From assembly GCA_964532995.1 (NCBI GenBank), contig CAZHJN010000016.1, positions 1 to 41,801 on the forward strand: DNA of 41,801 nucleotides. Reading direction: 5' to 3'. The translations under genes were made by a program, and so were the position numbers. Shown here one piece after another: positions 9,426 to 16,515 of the stretch; position 1 is the first letter of the stretch; every line of letters begins with the position of its first letter. This DNA comes from DTJG01 sp964532995. GTDB taxonomy: Bacteria > Ratteibacteria > UBA8468 > B48-G9 > DTJG01. The notes under the pieces were generated by a model, which was not told where the DNA came from, did not search any database, and saw nothing but the letters and a program-made list of their open reading frames with translations.

Positions 9426-9754
9426 CCGGCGATATTGGAGAAAGTACTTCCATTGATATCTCTGTGGTAAAGCTCAGAAATAGCTTTGCAGAACCCATAT
9501 CCGCATCAACTCAATCTGGTCAGTTCACTGTGGATGTGCTGAAAGGTGATATTAATGGAGATGAAACCATAGACATATCGGATGTTATTATGTGTCTGAG
9601 GATGGCGATAGAGCTGCCACTGGTCATAGGTCAGCAACAGTATTCAGTTCCGTATCCGGCATGGCTGAAATCAAGGGCAGACATGAACAGTGATGGTGAA
9701 GTTAATATTTCAGATGTCATACTGACATTGAGAAAAGCCATAGGGCTTGACTGA
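9422..9754 (+). pseudogene. dockerin-type repeat fragment, detached tail of the preceding peptidase gene
   Basis: An open frame from 9422 with no credible start: a GTG at 9464 has no ribosome-binding site. It encodes a short linker ('SASTQSGQFTVDVL', a usual lead-in to dockerins) and two Ca-binding dockerin repeats, 'GDINGDETIDISDVIMCLRM' and the similar 'ADMNSDGEVNISDVILTLRK'. The spacing of Asp/Asn ligands fits a type I dockerin. Dockerins bind cohesins or act as calcium-dependent anchors. The frame differs from the peptidase upstream, and that frame has a stop at 9419-9421, so a single-base slip does not reconnect the two; a deletion, rearrangement or assembly error is more likely. Confidence 0.7.
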
Positions 9755-9777
9755 CACACATTTAGCCCCACAAAAAT

Positions 9778-9806
9778 TTGTTGCATATCAGCAGATAACT
9801 TATAAT
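9778..9806 (+). promoter_or_regulatory. sigma-70-like promoter upstream of the aminotransferase
   Basis: TTGTTG (9778-9783), a 17-base spacer and a perfect TATAAT (9801-9806). Transcription would start near 9813, giving a leader of about 57 bases before the ATG at 9870, which has its own AGGAGG. Seen by eye; not tested. Confidence 0.5.
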
Positions 9807-9869
9807 ACAATCATTATTAACCGACTGGCAAAAAGATACATTCCTGTTGGATAATGGATAGGAGGAAGA

Positions 9870-11087
9870 ATGGAAAAACCTGCAATCAATGGGCGTGAGC
9901 CTGTCAGGAAAAAACCTTTTCCTGCAAGAAAACCATTTGGGAAAGAGGAAATCAAGCTCGTGGTGGAAGCAATTAAATCACAGAATCTATTCGCTCCCTC
10001 AGGTAATAAGGTTAAGGAGTTTGAGAAACAATTTGCAGAAAAGTATGGGGTTAAATATGCGGTAATGTCGACATCCGGAACATCTGCCATTCACATTGCA
10101 ATCGGAAGCATAAATCCAGAACCTGGAAGCGAAATAATAACAGCACCTGTAACCGATTTCGGAACAATCGCAGGCATTCTGTACCAGGGATGCATCCCTA
10201 TATTTGCTGACTGGAAAAAGGACACATTCAATATGGACCCTGAGGATATTGGGAAAAAGATAACAGAAAAAACAGCTGCAATAATAGTTGTACATCTGTT
10301 TGGAAATCCCTGTGATATGGATAAAATAATGGCTGTTGCAAAAAAATATAAAATACCTGTTATTGAAGATTGCTGTCAGGCGTATTTTACCACTTACAGA
10401 GGGAAATATGTGGGAACATTCGGGGATATTGGTTGTTTTTCAATGCAACAGTCCAAACATATGACAGCAGGTGAAGGTGGAATCACCATAACGAATAATA
10501 AAAAATATGGGGAAAGAATGTTTTTGTTCAGGGATAAAGGATGGCAGAGATTGAGTTTCGGTTCGAGGGCGTATCTGTTTCTGGCGCCAAATTACAGACC
10601 AACCGAGATAACAGGAGCAATAGGACTGGCACAGCTCAAAAAAGCAGAAAATGTTGTGAAAAAGAGGAACAGCCTTGGAGATATGCTCACAGAGTTGATA
10701 AAAGATGTGCCTGAAATTTTACCCGCTCCAGTGACTTCTGGAGGTAAACATTCCTACTGGACATACCCGTTCAAAATAATCGGGCTTAACCCAAAAAAAT
10801 TTATTGAAGGTCTTAAAGCCGAGGGCATCCCTGCAGCATATGCCTACACCGGAAAACCGATATATCTGTGCAGCGATGCTTTAAGAAGGAAGAAAACATT
10901 TGGAAATTCAGGTTATCCCTTCAACTCTCAGTACTATAATAAAGAGATTGAATATAAAGCGGGTCTGTGCCCTGTGGCAGAAAAAGAATTGACTCTTTTA
11001 GGGACCATCGGAATAAATGAAAACTGGTCAGAAAAAGATATAAAAGATGTGGCAAAAGCCATAAAAAAAATTGCGAAAAATCTGTAA
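9870..11087 (+). CDS. DegT/DnrJ/EryC1/StrS-family PLP-dependent sugar aminotransferase
   Basis: 405 residues, close to the family norm of about 370-420. PLP-site features are present: 'STSGTSAIHIA' near residue 67 for phosphate binding, 'IEDCCQAY' with Asp167 for the pyridine nitrogen, and 'SMQQSKHMTAGEGG' with the Schiff-base Lys196. The C-terminal half has 'NYRPTEITGAIGLAQLKK', typical of the family. GGATAGGAGGAAGA precedes the ATG. These enzymes aminate keto-sugars or inosoles in cell-surface glycan or aminocyclitol synthesis. The next gene starts at the base after its stop, so the two are translationally coupled. Substrate unknown; no nucleotide-sugar dehydratase is nearby, which is unusual if this makes an amino sugar. 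Confidence 0.9.
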   Translation: MEKPAINGREPVRKKPFPARKPFGKEEIKLVVEAIKSQNLFAPSGNKVKEFEKQFAEKYGVKYAVMSTSGTSAIHIAIGSINPEPGSEIITAPVTDFGTIAGILYQGCIPIFADWKKDTFNMDPEDIGKKITEKTAAIIVVHLFGNPCDMDKIMAVAKKYKIPVIEDCCQAYFTTYRGKYVGTFGDIGCFSMQQSKHMTAGEGGITITNNKKYGERMFLFRDKGWQRLSFGSRAYLFLAPNYRPTEITGAIGLAQLKKAENVVKKRNSLGDMLTELIKDVPEILPAPVTSGGKHSYWTYPFKIIGLNPKKFIEGLKAEGIPAAYAYTGKPIYLCSDALRRKKTFGNSGYPFNSQYYNKEIEYKAGLCPVAEKELTLLGTIGINENWSEKDIKDVAKAIKKIAKNL

Positions 11088-12320
11088 ATGAAAAGATTTG
11101 CTGCTGGTTTTGGAAAGGTAGAAATAACCCCTCCACTTAATGTGCCGTATCTTGGCTTTTATCCTGAAAGACACAGGTTTTTCAAGAGGGTGAATGACCC
11201 TCTTTTTGCAAGAAGTTTATATATCAGTGACGGTAATAATGAAGTCATAATCATCTCTGCTGATTCACTTGGTTTTTACAACTCAATTCTTGGAAAAGAA
11301 AGAAATTTTACACAGGAGGTGAGAAAGAAAATAGAAAGCATTACAGGTGTTTCTAATATAATGCTTGCTTCCAGCCACATACACTCCACTCCGGAAACAA
11401 TCGGTATAAGACAATTGAAAGAATATCCGGAGGCGATCAGATGGCTGGAAAAACTTCAGCAACAGATAGCCTTTTCTGCAGGATTAGCCAGGGATAACAC
11501 ATTCAGAGCAACCCTGAAAGCCGGCAGAGGAAAAGTTGAAGGTATTTCTGCAAACCGCCGACATGATAGAGTTCTGGATACAGAGTTAATTATATTGATT
11601 TTTGAATCAGATAAAGGAGAAAAGATATTTCTTTTAAATTTCGCATGCCATCCTGTGATTTTACAGGTTCAGGATTCTGTTTCTGCCGATTATGTTGGAG
11701 TATTACAAAAAAAAGTGGAAGAGACAATCGAAAATACAAAGGGATGTTTATTCCTTCAGGGAGCATGCGGGGATATCAATCCGGTAAAAGGATGGACAAA
11801 AGATTTCAGGGATGCCTTTTTTACAGGAATGGTTCTTACAGGAGAAGTTTTGAAGGTATTCGGGCTGATGGGACTGAAAGATTATCCGTTTGAACCTGTT
11901 ATCCTCAAAGTTTCATCTGAAAAGATTCTTTTTCCTTCAAGGCCGCTTCCTGAAAAAAAGGAAATACAAAAAATAAGGAAAAAAGACCCTGGATTGTATG
12001 AAGAGTTGCTTGAAAGAATAGAGGAAGGGGAAGCCCCTTTTGAAGGAGAAATTCAGTTAATACGTATGGGTAATGTTATTCTCTGCGGAATACCAGGAGA
12101 ACCGTTCTGTTCTCTCGGGATTGAATTAAAAAAAAGAGCAAAACCCTTCATCGGAATTCCTGTTGGCTACGCAAATGGATACCTGGGTTATATTGCCACA
12201 TCAAAGGCATGGAAAAATGGAGGTTATGAGGTGGATTGTGGTCCATGGTCAAAGGTGGGTACAGAAAGCTATAATCTTATAATTAAAACTTTTGAAAGGT
12301 TAAAAAAGAAAGTACAGTGA
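11088..12320 (+). CDS. neutral/alkaline ceramidase-like hydrolase (N-terminal domain family)
   Basis: 410 residues with the hallmarks of the neutral ceramidase N-terminal domain: 'AGFGKVEITPP' at the start, 'SSHIHSTPE' with candidate Zn ligands His97 and His99, 'NFACHPVIL' with His188, and 'LQGACGDINP'. Eukaryotic and Pseudomonas ceramidases are exported and about 650-700 residues with a C-terminal Ig-like domain; this protein is short and lacks a signal peptide. Cytoplasmic short relatives are common in planctomycete-like genomes and are probably not true ceramidases. Its ATG follows the aminotransferase stop with no gap, which points to amide hydrolysis on an amino-sugar-type substrate. That role is inference. 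Confidence 0.8.
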   Translation: MKRFAAGFGKVEITPPLNVPYLGFYPERHRFFKRVNDPLFARSLYISDGNNEVIIISADSLGFYNSILGKERNFTQEVRKKIESITGVSNIMLASSHIHSTPETIGIRQLKEYPEAIRWLEKLQQQIAFSAGLARDNTFRATLKAGRGKVEGISANRRHDRVLDTELIILIFESDKGEKIFLLNFACHPVILQVQDSVSADYVGVLQKKVEETIENTKGCLFLQGACGDINPVKGWTKDFRDAFFTGMVLTGEVLKVFGLMGLKDYPFEPVILKVSSEKILFPSRPLPEKKEIQKIRKKDPGLYEELLERIEEGEAPFEGEIQLIRMGNVILCGIPGEPFCSLGIELKKRAKPFIGIPVGYANGYLGYIATSKAWKNGGYEVDCGPWSKVGTESYNLIIKTFERLKKKVQ

Positions 12321-12350
12321 TATTAAAAAAAATTGCAGGCAACCCGATAA

Positions 12351-12370
12351 AATCATGATTGACCATGATT
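12351..12370. repeat. perfect 7-base inverted repeat ahead of the second pseudopilin
   Basis: AATCATG and CATGATT flank a 6-base loop in the 107-base gap between the ceramidase-like gene and the pseudopilin at 12428. It could be an operator half-site pair or a weak hairpin; there is no T-run, so it is not a typical terminator. Short enough to be chance in AT-rich DNA. Confidence 0.35.
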
Positions 12371-12427
12371 AACAGAAATATTAAAATTTGTTTCAGGAAT
12401 ATAAAAAATAGAAAGGAGGGTGAGAAA

Positions 12428-13093
12428 ATGAGAAAGGGGTTTACCCTTATAGAATTGCTCGTGGTTATAGCAATCATCGCAATCCTTGCAGCAATGTTGC
12501 TACCGGCTCTCAGCAGAGCAAGGGACAGAGCAAGACAGGCATACTGTATTAATAATCTGCGACAGATTTATCAGGGAATGGTCATGTATCTTAATGATTA
12601 CAATGAATACTGGATGACAGGATGGTTTAATGGACCTGATGAAGTCTGGCCTGCCCATGATGGAACAGGATATCCGACATGGATGACATGGCTGGTAAAT
12701 TTAGGATATGTTTCCGGCGAAAAGAACAAAAGAAATCCAGGAGGTATCTTTGTATGCCCGACCAGACCAAGAAATGAAATTTACTACGGAAACTATATTT
12801 ATAATGCATGGTACTGCGCGTATTATCTCAAATACAGTCCTGAAAATTTTGAAGATTACGGAGGCGTTGCAGGGAAAAAAGATTCAAGAATTAAAGACCG
12901 TTATGGAACAGTTGTTTTTATGGATGGATACTATAACGAAATACAGAATACCGGGGATTTTTCACGTTTACGGTGGCCTCACAATGGAGCAACAGCAGCC
13001 AATGCAGTTTTTGTTGACGGACATGTGGAATGGTTGAAGAGGGGTAGTATTTCAATTTCTGACTATACCAGACTGACAACCAGAAAAGATTGA
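12428..13093 (+). CDS. pseudopilin-like protein with H-x(n)-DG motif
   Basis: 221 residues beginning 'MRKGFTLIELLVVIAIIAI', a class III prepilin signal. The ATG at 12428 is chosen because AAGGAGGGTGAG lies just upstream and the cleavage Gly then falls at residue 4; an upstream ATG at 12359 adds 23 residues incompatible with a prepilin leader. The C-terminal domain has 'RWPHNGATAANAVFVDGHVEW', the motif shared by PVC and Armatimonadetes pseudopilins. A 'CPTRPR' segment mid-protein resembles the 'CP' element common in this group. It heads a plus-strand run of exported carbohydrate-related genes with gaps of only 9-50 bases. Confidence 0.88.
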   Translation: MRKGFTLIELLVVIAIIAILAAMLLPALSRARDRARQAYCINNLRQIYQGMVMYLNDYNEYWMTGWFNGPDEVWPAHDGTGYPTWMTWLVNLGYVSGEKNKRNPGGIFVCPTRPRNEIYYGNYIYNAWYCAYYLKYSPENFEDYGGVAGKKDSRIKDRYGTVVFMDGYYNEIQNTGDFSRLRWPHNGATAANAVFVDGHVEWLKRGSISISDYTRLTTRKD

Positions 13094-13124
13094 AAATTCA
13101 CATAAAAAATAAATGGGAGGAAAA

Positions 13125-14180
13125 ATGAAAAAAGGAATTTTTTGTTTGGTAGCATTATTTTTTATCCTATCTGCCATTTGCTCATCTGCTGAAAACAAAA
13201 ATCTTATTTTAAACCCTGATCTGGAAATAGATGAAAACAAGGATAATGTACCGGATCACTGGAATAAAAGTGGAGCAAATTGTTTTTATACAGACGAAGA
13301 AAAGCATTCAGGAAAATACAGTATAGGGATAAAAGAAGAAGGAAATAAAACCGCTTATTATGCCACAGATGTCAGGGGTATAAAACCTGGTGGCATTTAT
13401 TTTATTAAAGGTTGGGGCAAAAGCAAAGAAATAAAAAACTATGCGAGAATCTGGTTTTACTGGCTTGATAAAGATGGAAAATTTACAGGTGCTGAAAAAC
13501 CAGTTGGAGACAGATTTACAGCAACAACAGAATGGGAAAAAAGAGAAGTTGTGGCAACTGCTCCTAAAGAAGCAAAAGGAATAAGAATTTTATGCGCCAT
13601 TTATCCCGGAAAAGACTCTTCCGGAACAGTATGGTTTGATGATTTTTCTGTTCATGAAGTTTTACCTCCACCTGAAGGTTTCAATTCGCCTGGCAAAAAT
13701 TTTATGTATAATGGTGGTTTTGAATTCCCTGACCCTGTAAATCCTGAAATACCTGTAGCCTGGTTACCGAGCAAACCTGAAAATAGTAAATCAATCCTTA
13801 AATGGGAACAAAATGGTTTTTCTGGAAAATGTGTTTCTATGGAAAATTTTGAGGCTAAGGATTTATGTTTCTGGTATTCTCAAATTTATGAATTCAAGCC
13901 GGAAACCTTTTATACTCTGACCTTTTACTATAGATTCAACAAAAAAGAGGGTCGTCCGTTTCTTGTTTTTTTACCGGGCGGTTTGAAAAATATTCCCGGT
14001 GAGGGAGCAAGAAAAGACTTACCGACTGACTGGGTCAGACATACAATATCATTTTCAACACCATCTGATGTGAAACCATCAAGAATAAGTTTCAGCCTTA
14101 ATCAAAACACACAGGGGCAGAAACTCTGGATAGACCAGGTGGAAATAATTGAAGCCGGTAATGTTCATCAAATCAAGTAG
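13125..14180 (+). CDS. exported protein with two carbohydrate-binding-module-like (CBM4/9 fold) domains
   Basis: 351 residues with a signal peptide (1-22, 'LSAICSSA'), using the ATG at 13125 behind GGGAGG. Two jelly-roll modules follow. The first (about 23-185) opens 'NLILNPDLEIDENKDNVPDHW' and ends 'GTVWFDDFSVHE'; the second (about 195-350) opens 'NFMYNGGFEFP' and ends 'KLWIDQVEIIEAG'. The pattern of N-G/D-x-E/F at the start and W-x-D-x-(V/I) at the end is that of CBM4/9-type binding modules. There is no catalytic domain. It sits between a pseudopilin and an LVIVD-repeat protein and may be a surface glycan-binding component. The stop overlaps the next gene's ribosome-binding site. Confidence 0.7.
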   Translation: MKKGIFCLVALFFILSAICSSAENKNLILNPDLEIDENKDNVPDHWNKSGANCFYTDEEKHSGKYSIGIKEEGNKTAYYATDVRGIKPGGIYFIKGWGKSKEIKNYARIWFYWLDKDGKFTGAEKPVGDRFTATTEWEKREVVATAPKEAKGIRILCAIYPGKDSSGTVWFDDFSVHEVLPPPEGFNSPGKNFMYNGGFEFPDPVNPEIPVAWLPSKPENSKSILKWEQNGFSGKCVSMENFEAKDLCFWYSQIYEFKPETFYTLTFYYRFNKKEGRPFLVFLPGGLKNIPGEGARKDLPTDWVRHTISFSTPSDVKPSRISFSLNQNTQGQKLWIDQVEIIEAGNVHQIK

Positions 14181-14189
14181 GAGAAAAAA

Positions 14190-16466
14190 ATGAAAACTCT
14201 TAAACTTTTGATGTTTTTATTTTTATTTCTTTTTTTTGGCTCAACTGTTTATTCCCAGCAAAATAAAATAACAGGATTAAAACTTGTTGGAACAGTGAAT
14301 TACCCTCACGGGTGGGGTGTGGATTTTGTTAAAGTTAACAATTATATCTATCAGACAAAATCTGAATCCAATTTCAAACTTGCAGCAATCGATGCCTCAA
14401 GCCCTGATAGGATGCAAATCATAAGCGAGATAGAGGGTGGTAAATATGCAGCGAGAAATATGGCAATTTACAGAAATATCCTATTGCTGAATCTATATCA
14501 GAAGTTCATGCCCGTTGATATCAGCAATCCAGGAAAACCTGAGGAACTGGAAAAATATGAATGGCAGCCCGATGAATATCAGGATAGAATCCATCCTTTT
14601 TATAGATTTGAATTCAAGGACGACCATCTTTTTCTGGCGTGTGGAAACTTAAACAGGGCTTTACGAGTATATAAAGTTTCACCTCCTTTTTCTCCAGAAC
14701 TTTTAGGATGCATAGATTTGGAAGGTTATATTAATGAAAAGGAAAAAACTGTCCTTTCTAAAACATGGTATCCCAATGCTGAAATGGTTTTTATTGATAA
14801 ATATCTTCTGGTTACATATGGTAATCTTCTTGTTGTTTTTGATGTCTCGGATTACAGAAAAGTATCTGCAATCGCTCTCTATAAAACTGAAGAATTTATT
14901 GAAAGTATAACTGTTAACAAAAACATACTTTATCTGGCTATGAGTGGAAGAAAAGGGGTTGAGATAGCACCCGGCAAGGCAAAAATTATTGTTCTTGATA
15001 TAAAGAATCCTCAGAAGATAAATAAAATAGGGGAGTACAAAGACATAGAAATACCGGAAAGAATTCTGGCAGATGGCAGCAGACTTTTCTGCGCTGGGTG
15101 GGAAAAGATTTCTGAAGATGAAAAAATTTCTAACAGGCTCACAATGACAGAAGGATTGAAATCTCTATTTAAGTATAAAACAGCCATCTACATTTTTGAC
15201 ATTTCTGAAGCGGGTAATCTGAAGATGGTAAAAAAAACTTATTTACCGCTTAATCATTCCACATATTTTGATTCCTGCTGCAGAAAGATTATTTATGAAA
15301 ATGGTTTATTGTATGTGGCTGACCATTATTATGGTACAAGGGTATTCGATGTTAAAAACGACAGTTTAACTGAAATCGGGCATCTCAGAACCATCACAAG
15401 GGAAACAAACAACATGGTTATGACCGGCGATTATATATACATGGCTGGAAACTCGTTAATACCCGTGAACATTAAAGATATAACAAAACCCTTTTACAGA
15501 ACGGAAACAATTATAAACTGTCCTGGTGGTCCATATGGAGACCAGAATTTTCAGGTTTCAAAAAGCCCTTATATCTATCTGATAAGTCTTGCTTATAAAG
15601 AGATCATCGTGGTTGATGTCTCACGGCCTGATAAACCAATTATAATCAATCTTGTTAAACTACCCGAAAATGTTCTGTGGTATTTTATGAATCAAATCAA
15701 TGGTTTTATTTATGTTGTTGGCAATGGCGAAAATGATTTAAAGGGTTCTATCGCTGTTGCTGTTTTTAAGCCTGTAAATAATGGAAAAGACCTCTCTCCG
15801 GTACACAGATTAATCTTAACTCCTGACCTTTCTCCTGATGAAAAAACAGTTGCTTTACTCCAGAGAGGAGGAATCACAGATAAAAACTATCTCTATATTC
15901 TGGGATATGCAATATACAAAAAGGAAGCAGAGGAAAAACCAGGAGAAGCCACAGCTATTTTTACAGTTGATGTGTCTTCCCCTGATCTTCCGAAGGTCAT
16001 TGGAAAATCCACAATTGACCGCTTAATCCCCTGTGGAGCCCATTATTATGGCGGTCCCGGAATTTACAATAATTATCTTTTATTCTGGACGCATAAAGGA
16101 AAAAACCCTGACGATGTTATGTATCTATGTGCTGTTGATATCAAAAATCCTGAAAAACCTGTTCCTGTCAGCAAGACCTGTTTTGAAGACCCATCTTTTG
16201 TACAATACACGTATTCCGGAAGAGCGCTGGTCCTCAATCCTTATCCATATCTTTTAATCCAGGAATATTATCAGGGATTGCGATTACTGGATATTTCTGA
16301 CATAAAAAGTCCAAAAGTGATCTGGCGGGAGGAAAAAAGGGAAAATCAGAAATTTGAAAATTATGGGTCCTACGGCTGGGGTGGAATGCTATTTGACGGC
16401 AGATATATTTATGCTGGCAGGTTAGACCATCTTGATATTTTTGTGCCGGTATTTTCAGAAAAATAA
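14190..16466 (+). CDS. exported LVIVD-repeat beta-propeller protein
   Basis: 758 residues with a Sec signal peptide (1-22, ending 'STVYSQ'). The body repeats the LVIVD pattern, 'xxxVDISNPxxPxxL': for example 'MPVDISNPGKPEEL', 'LVVFDVSDYRKVSAI', 'IIVLDIKNPQKINKIG', 'IVVDVSRPDKPIII', 'LLDISDIKSPKVIW'. Each is preceded by a short 'NYLYLA/GDYIYMA' strand. LVIVD proteins form beta-propellers; they are usually surface proteins of unknown ligand. The TAGGAG that ends the previous gene serves as its ribosome-binding site, so the two are coupled. I see no catalytic motif. A scaffold or glycan-binding role fits the cassette but is inference. Confidence 0.8.
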   Translation: MKTLKLLMFLFLFLFFGSTVYSQQNKITGLKLVGTVNYPHGWGVDFVKVNNYIYQTKSESNFKLAAIDASSPDRMQIISEIEGGKYAARNMAIYRNILLLNLYQKFMPVDISNPGKPEELEKYEWQPDEYQDRIHPFYRFEFKDDHLFLACGNLNRALRVYKVSPPFSPELLGCIDLEGYINEKEKTVLSKTWYPNAEMVFIDKYLLVTYGNLLVVFDVSDYRKVSAIALYKTEEFIESITVNKNILYLAMSGRKGVEIAPGKAKIIVLDIKNPQKINKIGEYKDIEIPERILADGSRLFCAGWEKISEDEKISNRLTMTEGLKSLFKYKTAIYIFDISEAGNLKMVKKTYLPLNHSTYFDSCCRKIIYENGLLYVADHYYGTRVFDVKNDSLTEIGHLRTITRETNNMVMTGDYIYMAGNSLIPVNIKDITKPFYRTETIINCPGGPYGDQNFQVSKSPYIYLISLAYKEIIVVDVSRPDKPIIINLVKLPENVLWYFMNQINGFIYVVGNGENDLKGSIAVAVFKPVNNGKDLSPVHRLILTPDLSPDEKTVALLQRGGITDKNYLYILGYAIYKKEAEEKPGEATAIFTVDVSSPDLPKVIGKSTIDRLIPCGAHYYGGPGIYNNYLLFWTHKGKNPDDVMYLCAVDIKNPEKPVPVSKTCFEDPSFVQYTYSGRALVLNPYPYLLIQEYYQGLRLLDISDIKSPKVIWREEKRENQKFENYGSYGWGGMLFDGRYIYAGRLDHLDIFVPVFSEK

Positions 16467-16497
16467 AAAAGTTAGAGCGTAAATTGATGGGAAATCA

Positions 16498-16506
16498 TGT
16501 TATAAT
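16498..16506 (+). promoter_or_regulatory. extended -10 promoter directly before the GH42-like gene
   Basis: TGT-TATAAT is a perfect extended -10 element (TGnTATAAT) ending 9 bases before the ATG at 16516. No good -35 box is present, as expected for extended -10 promoters. Transcription would begin about 16513, leaving almost no leader, and no Shine-Dalgarno sequence is visible. Confidence 0.5.
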
Positions 16507-16515
16507 GTCATTGAA

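Noticed and set aside
11088..12320. True neutral ceramidase acting on sphingolipids
   Set aside because: No signal peptide, about 250 residues shorter than characterised ceramidases and no C-terminal Ig-like domain; only the N-terminal family domain is supported.
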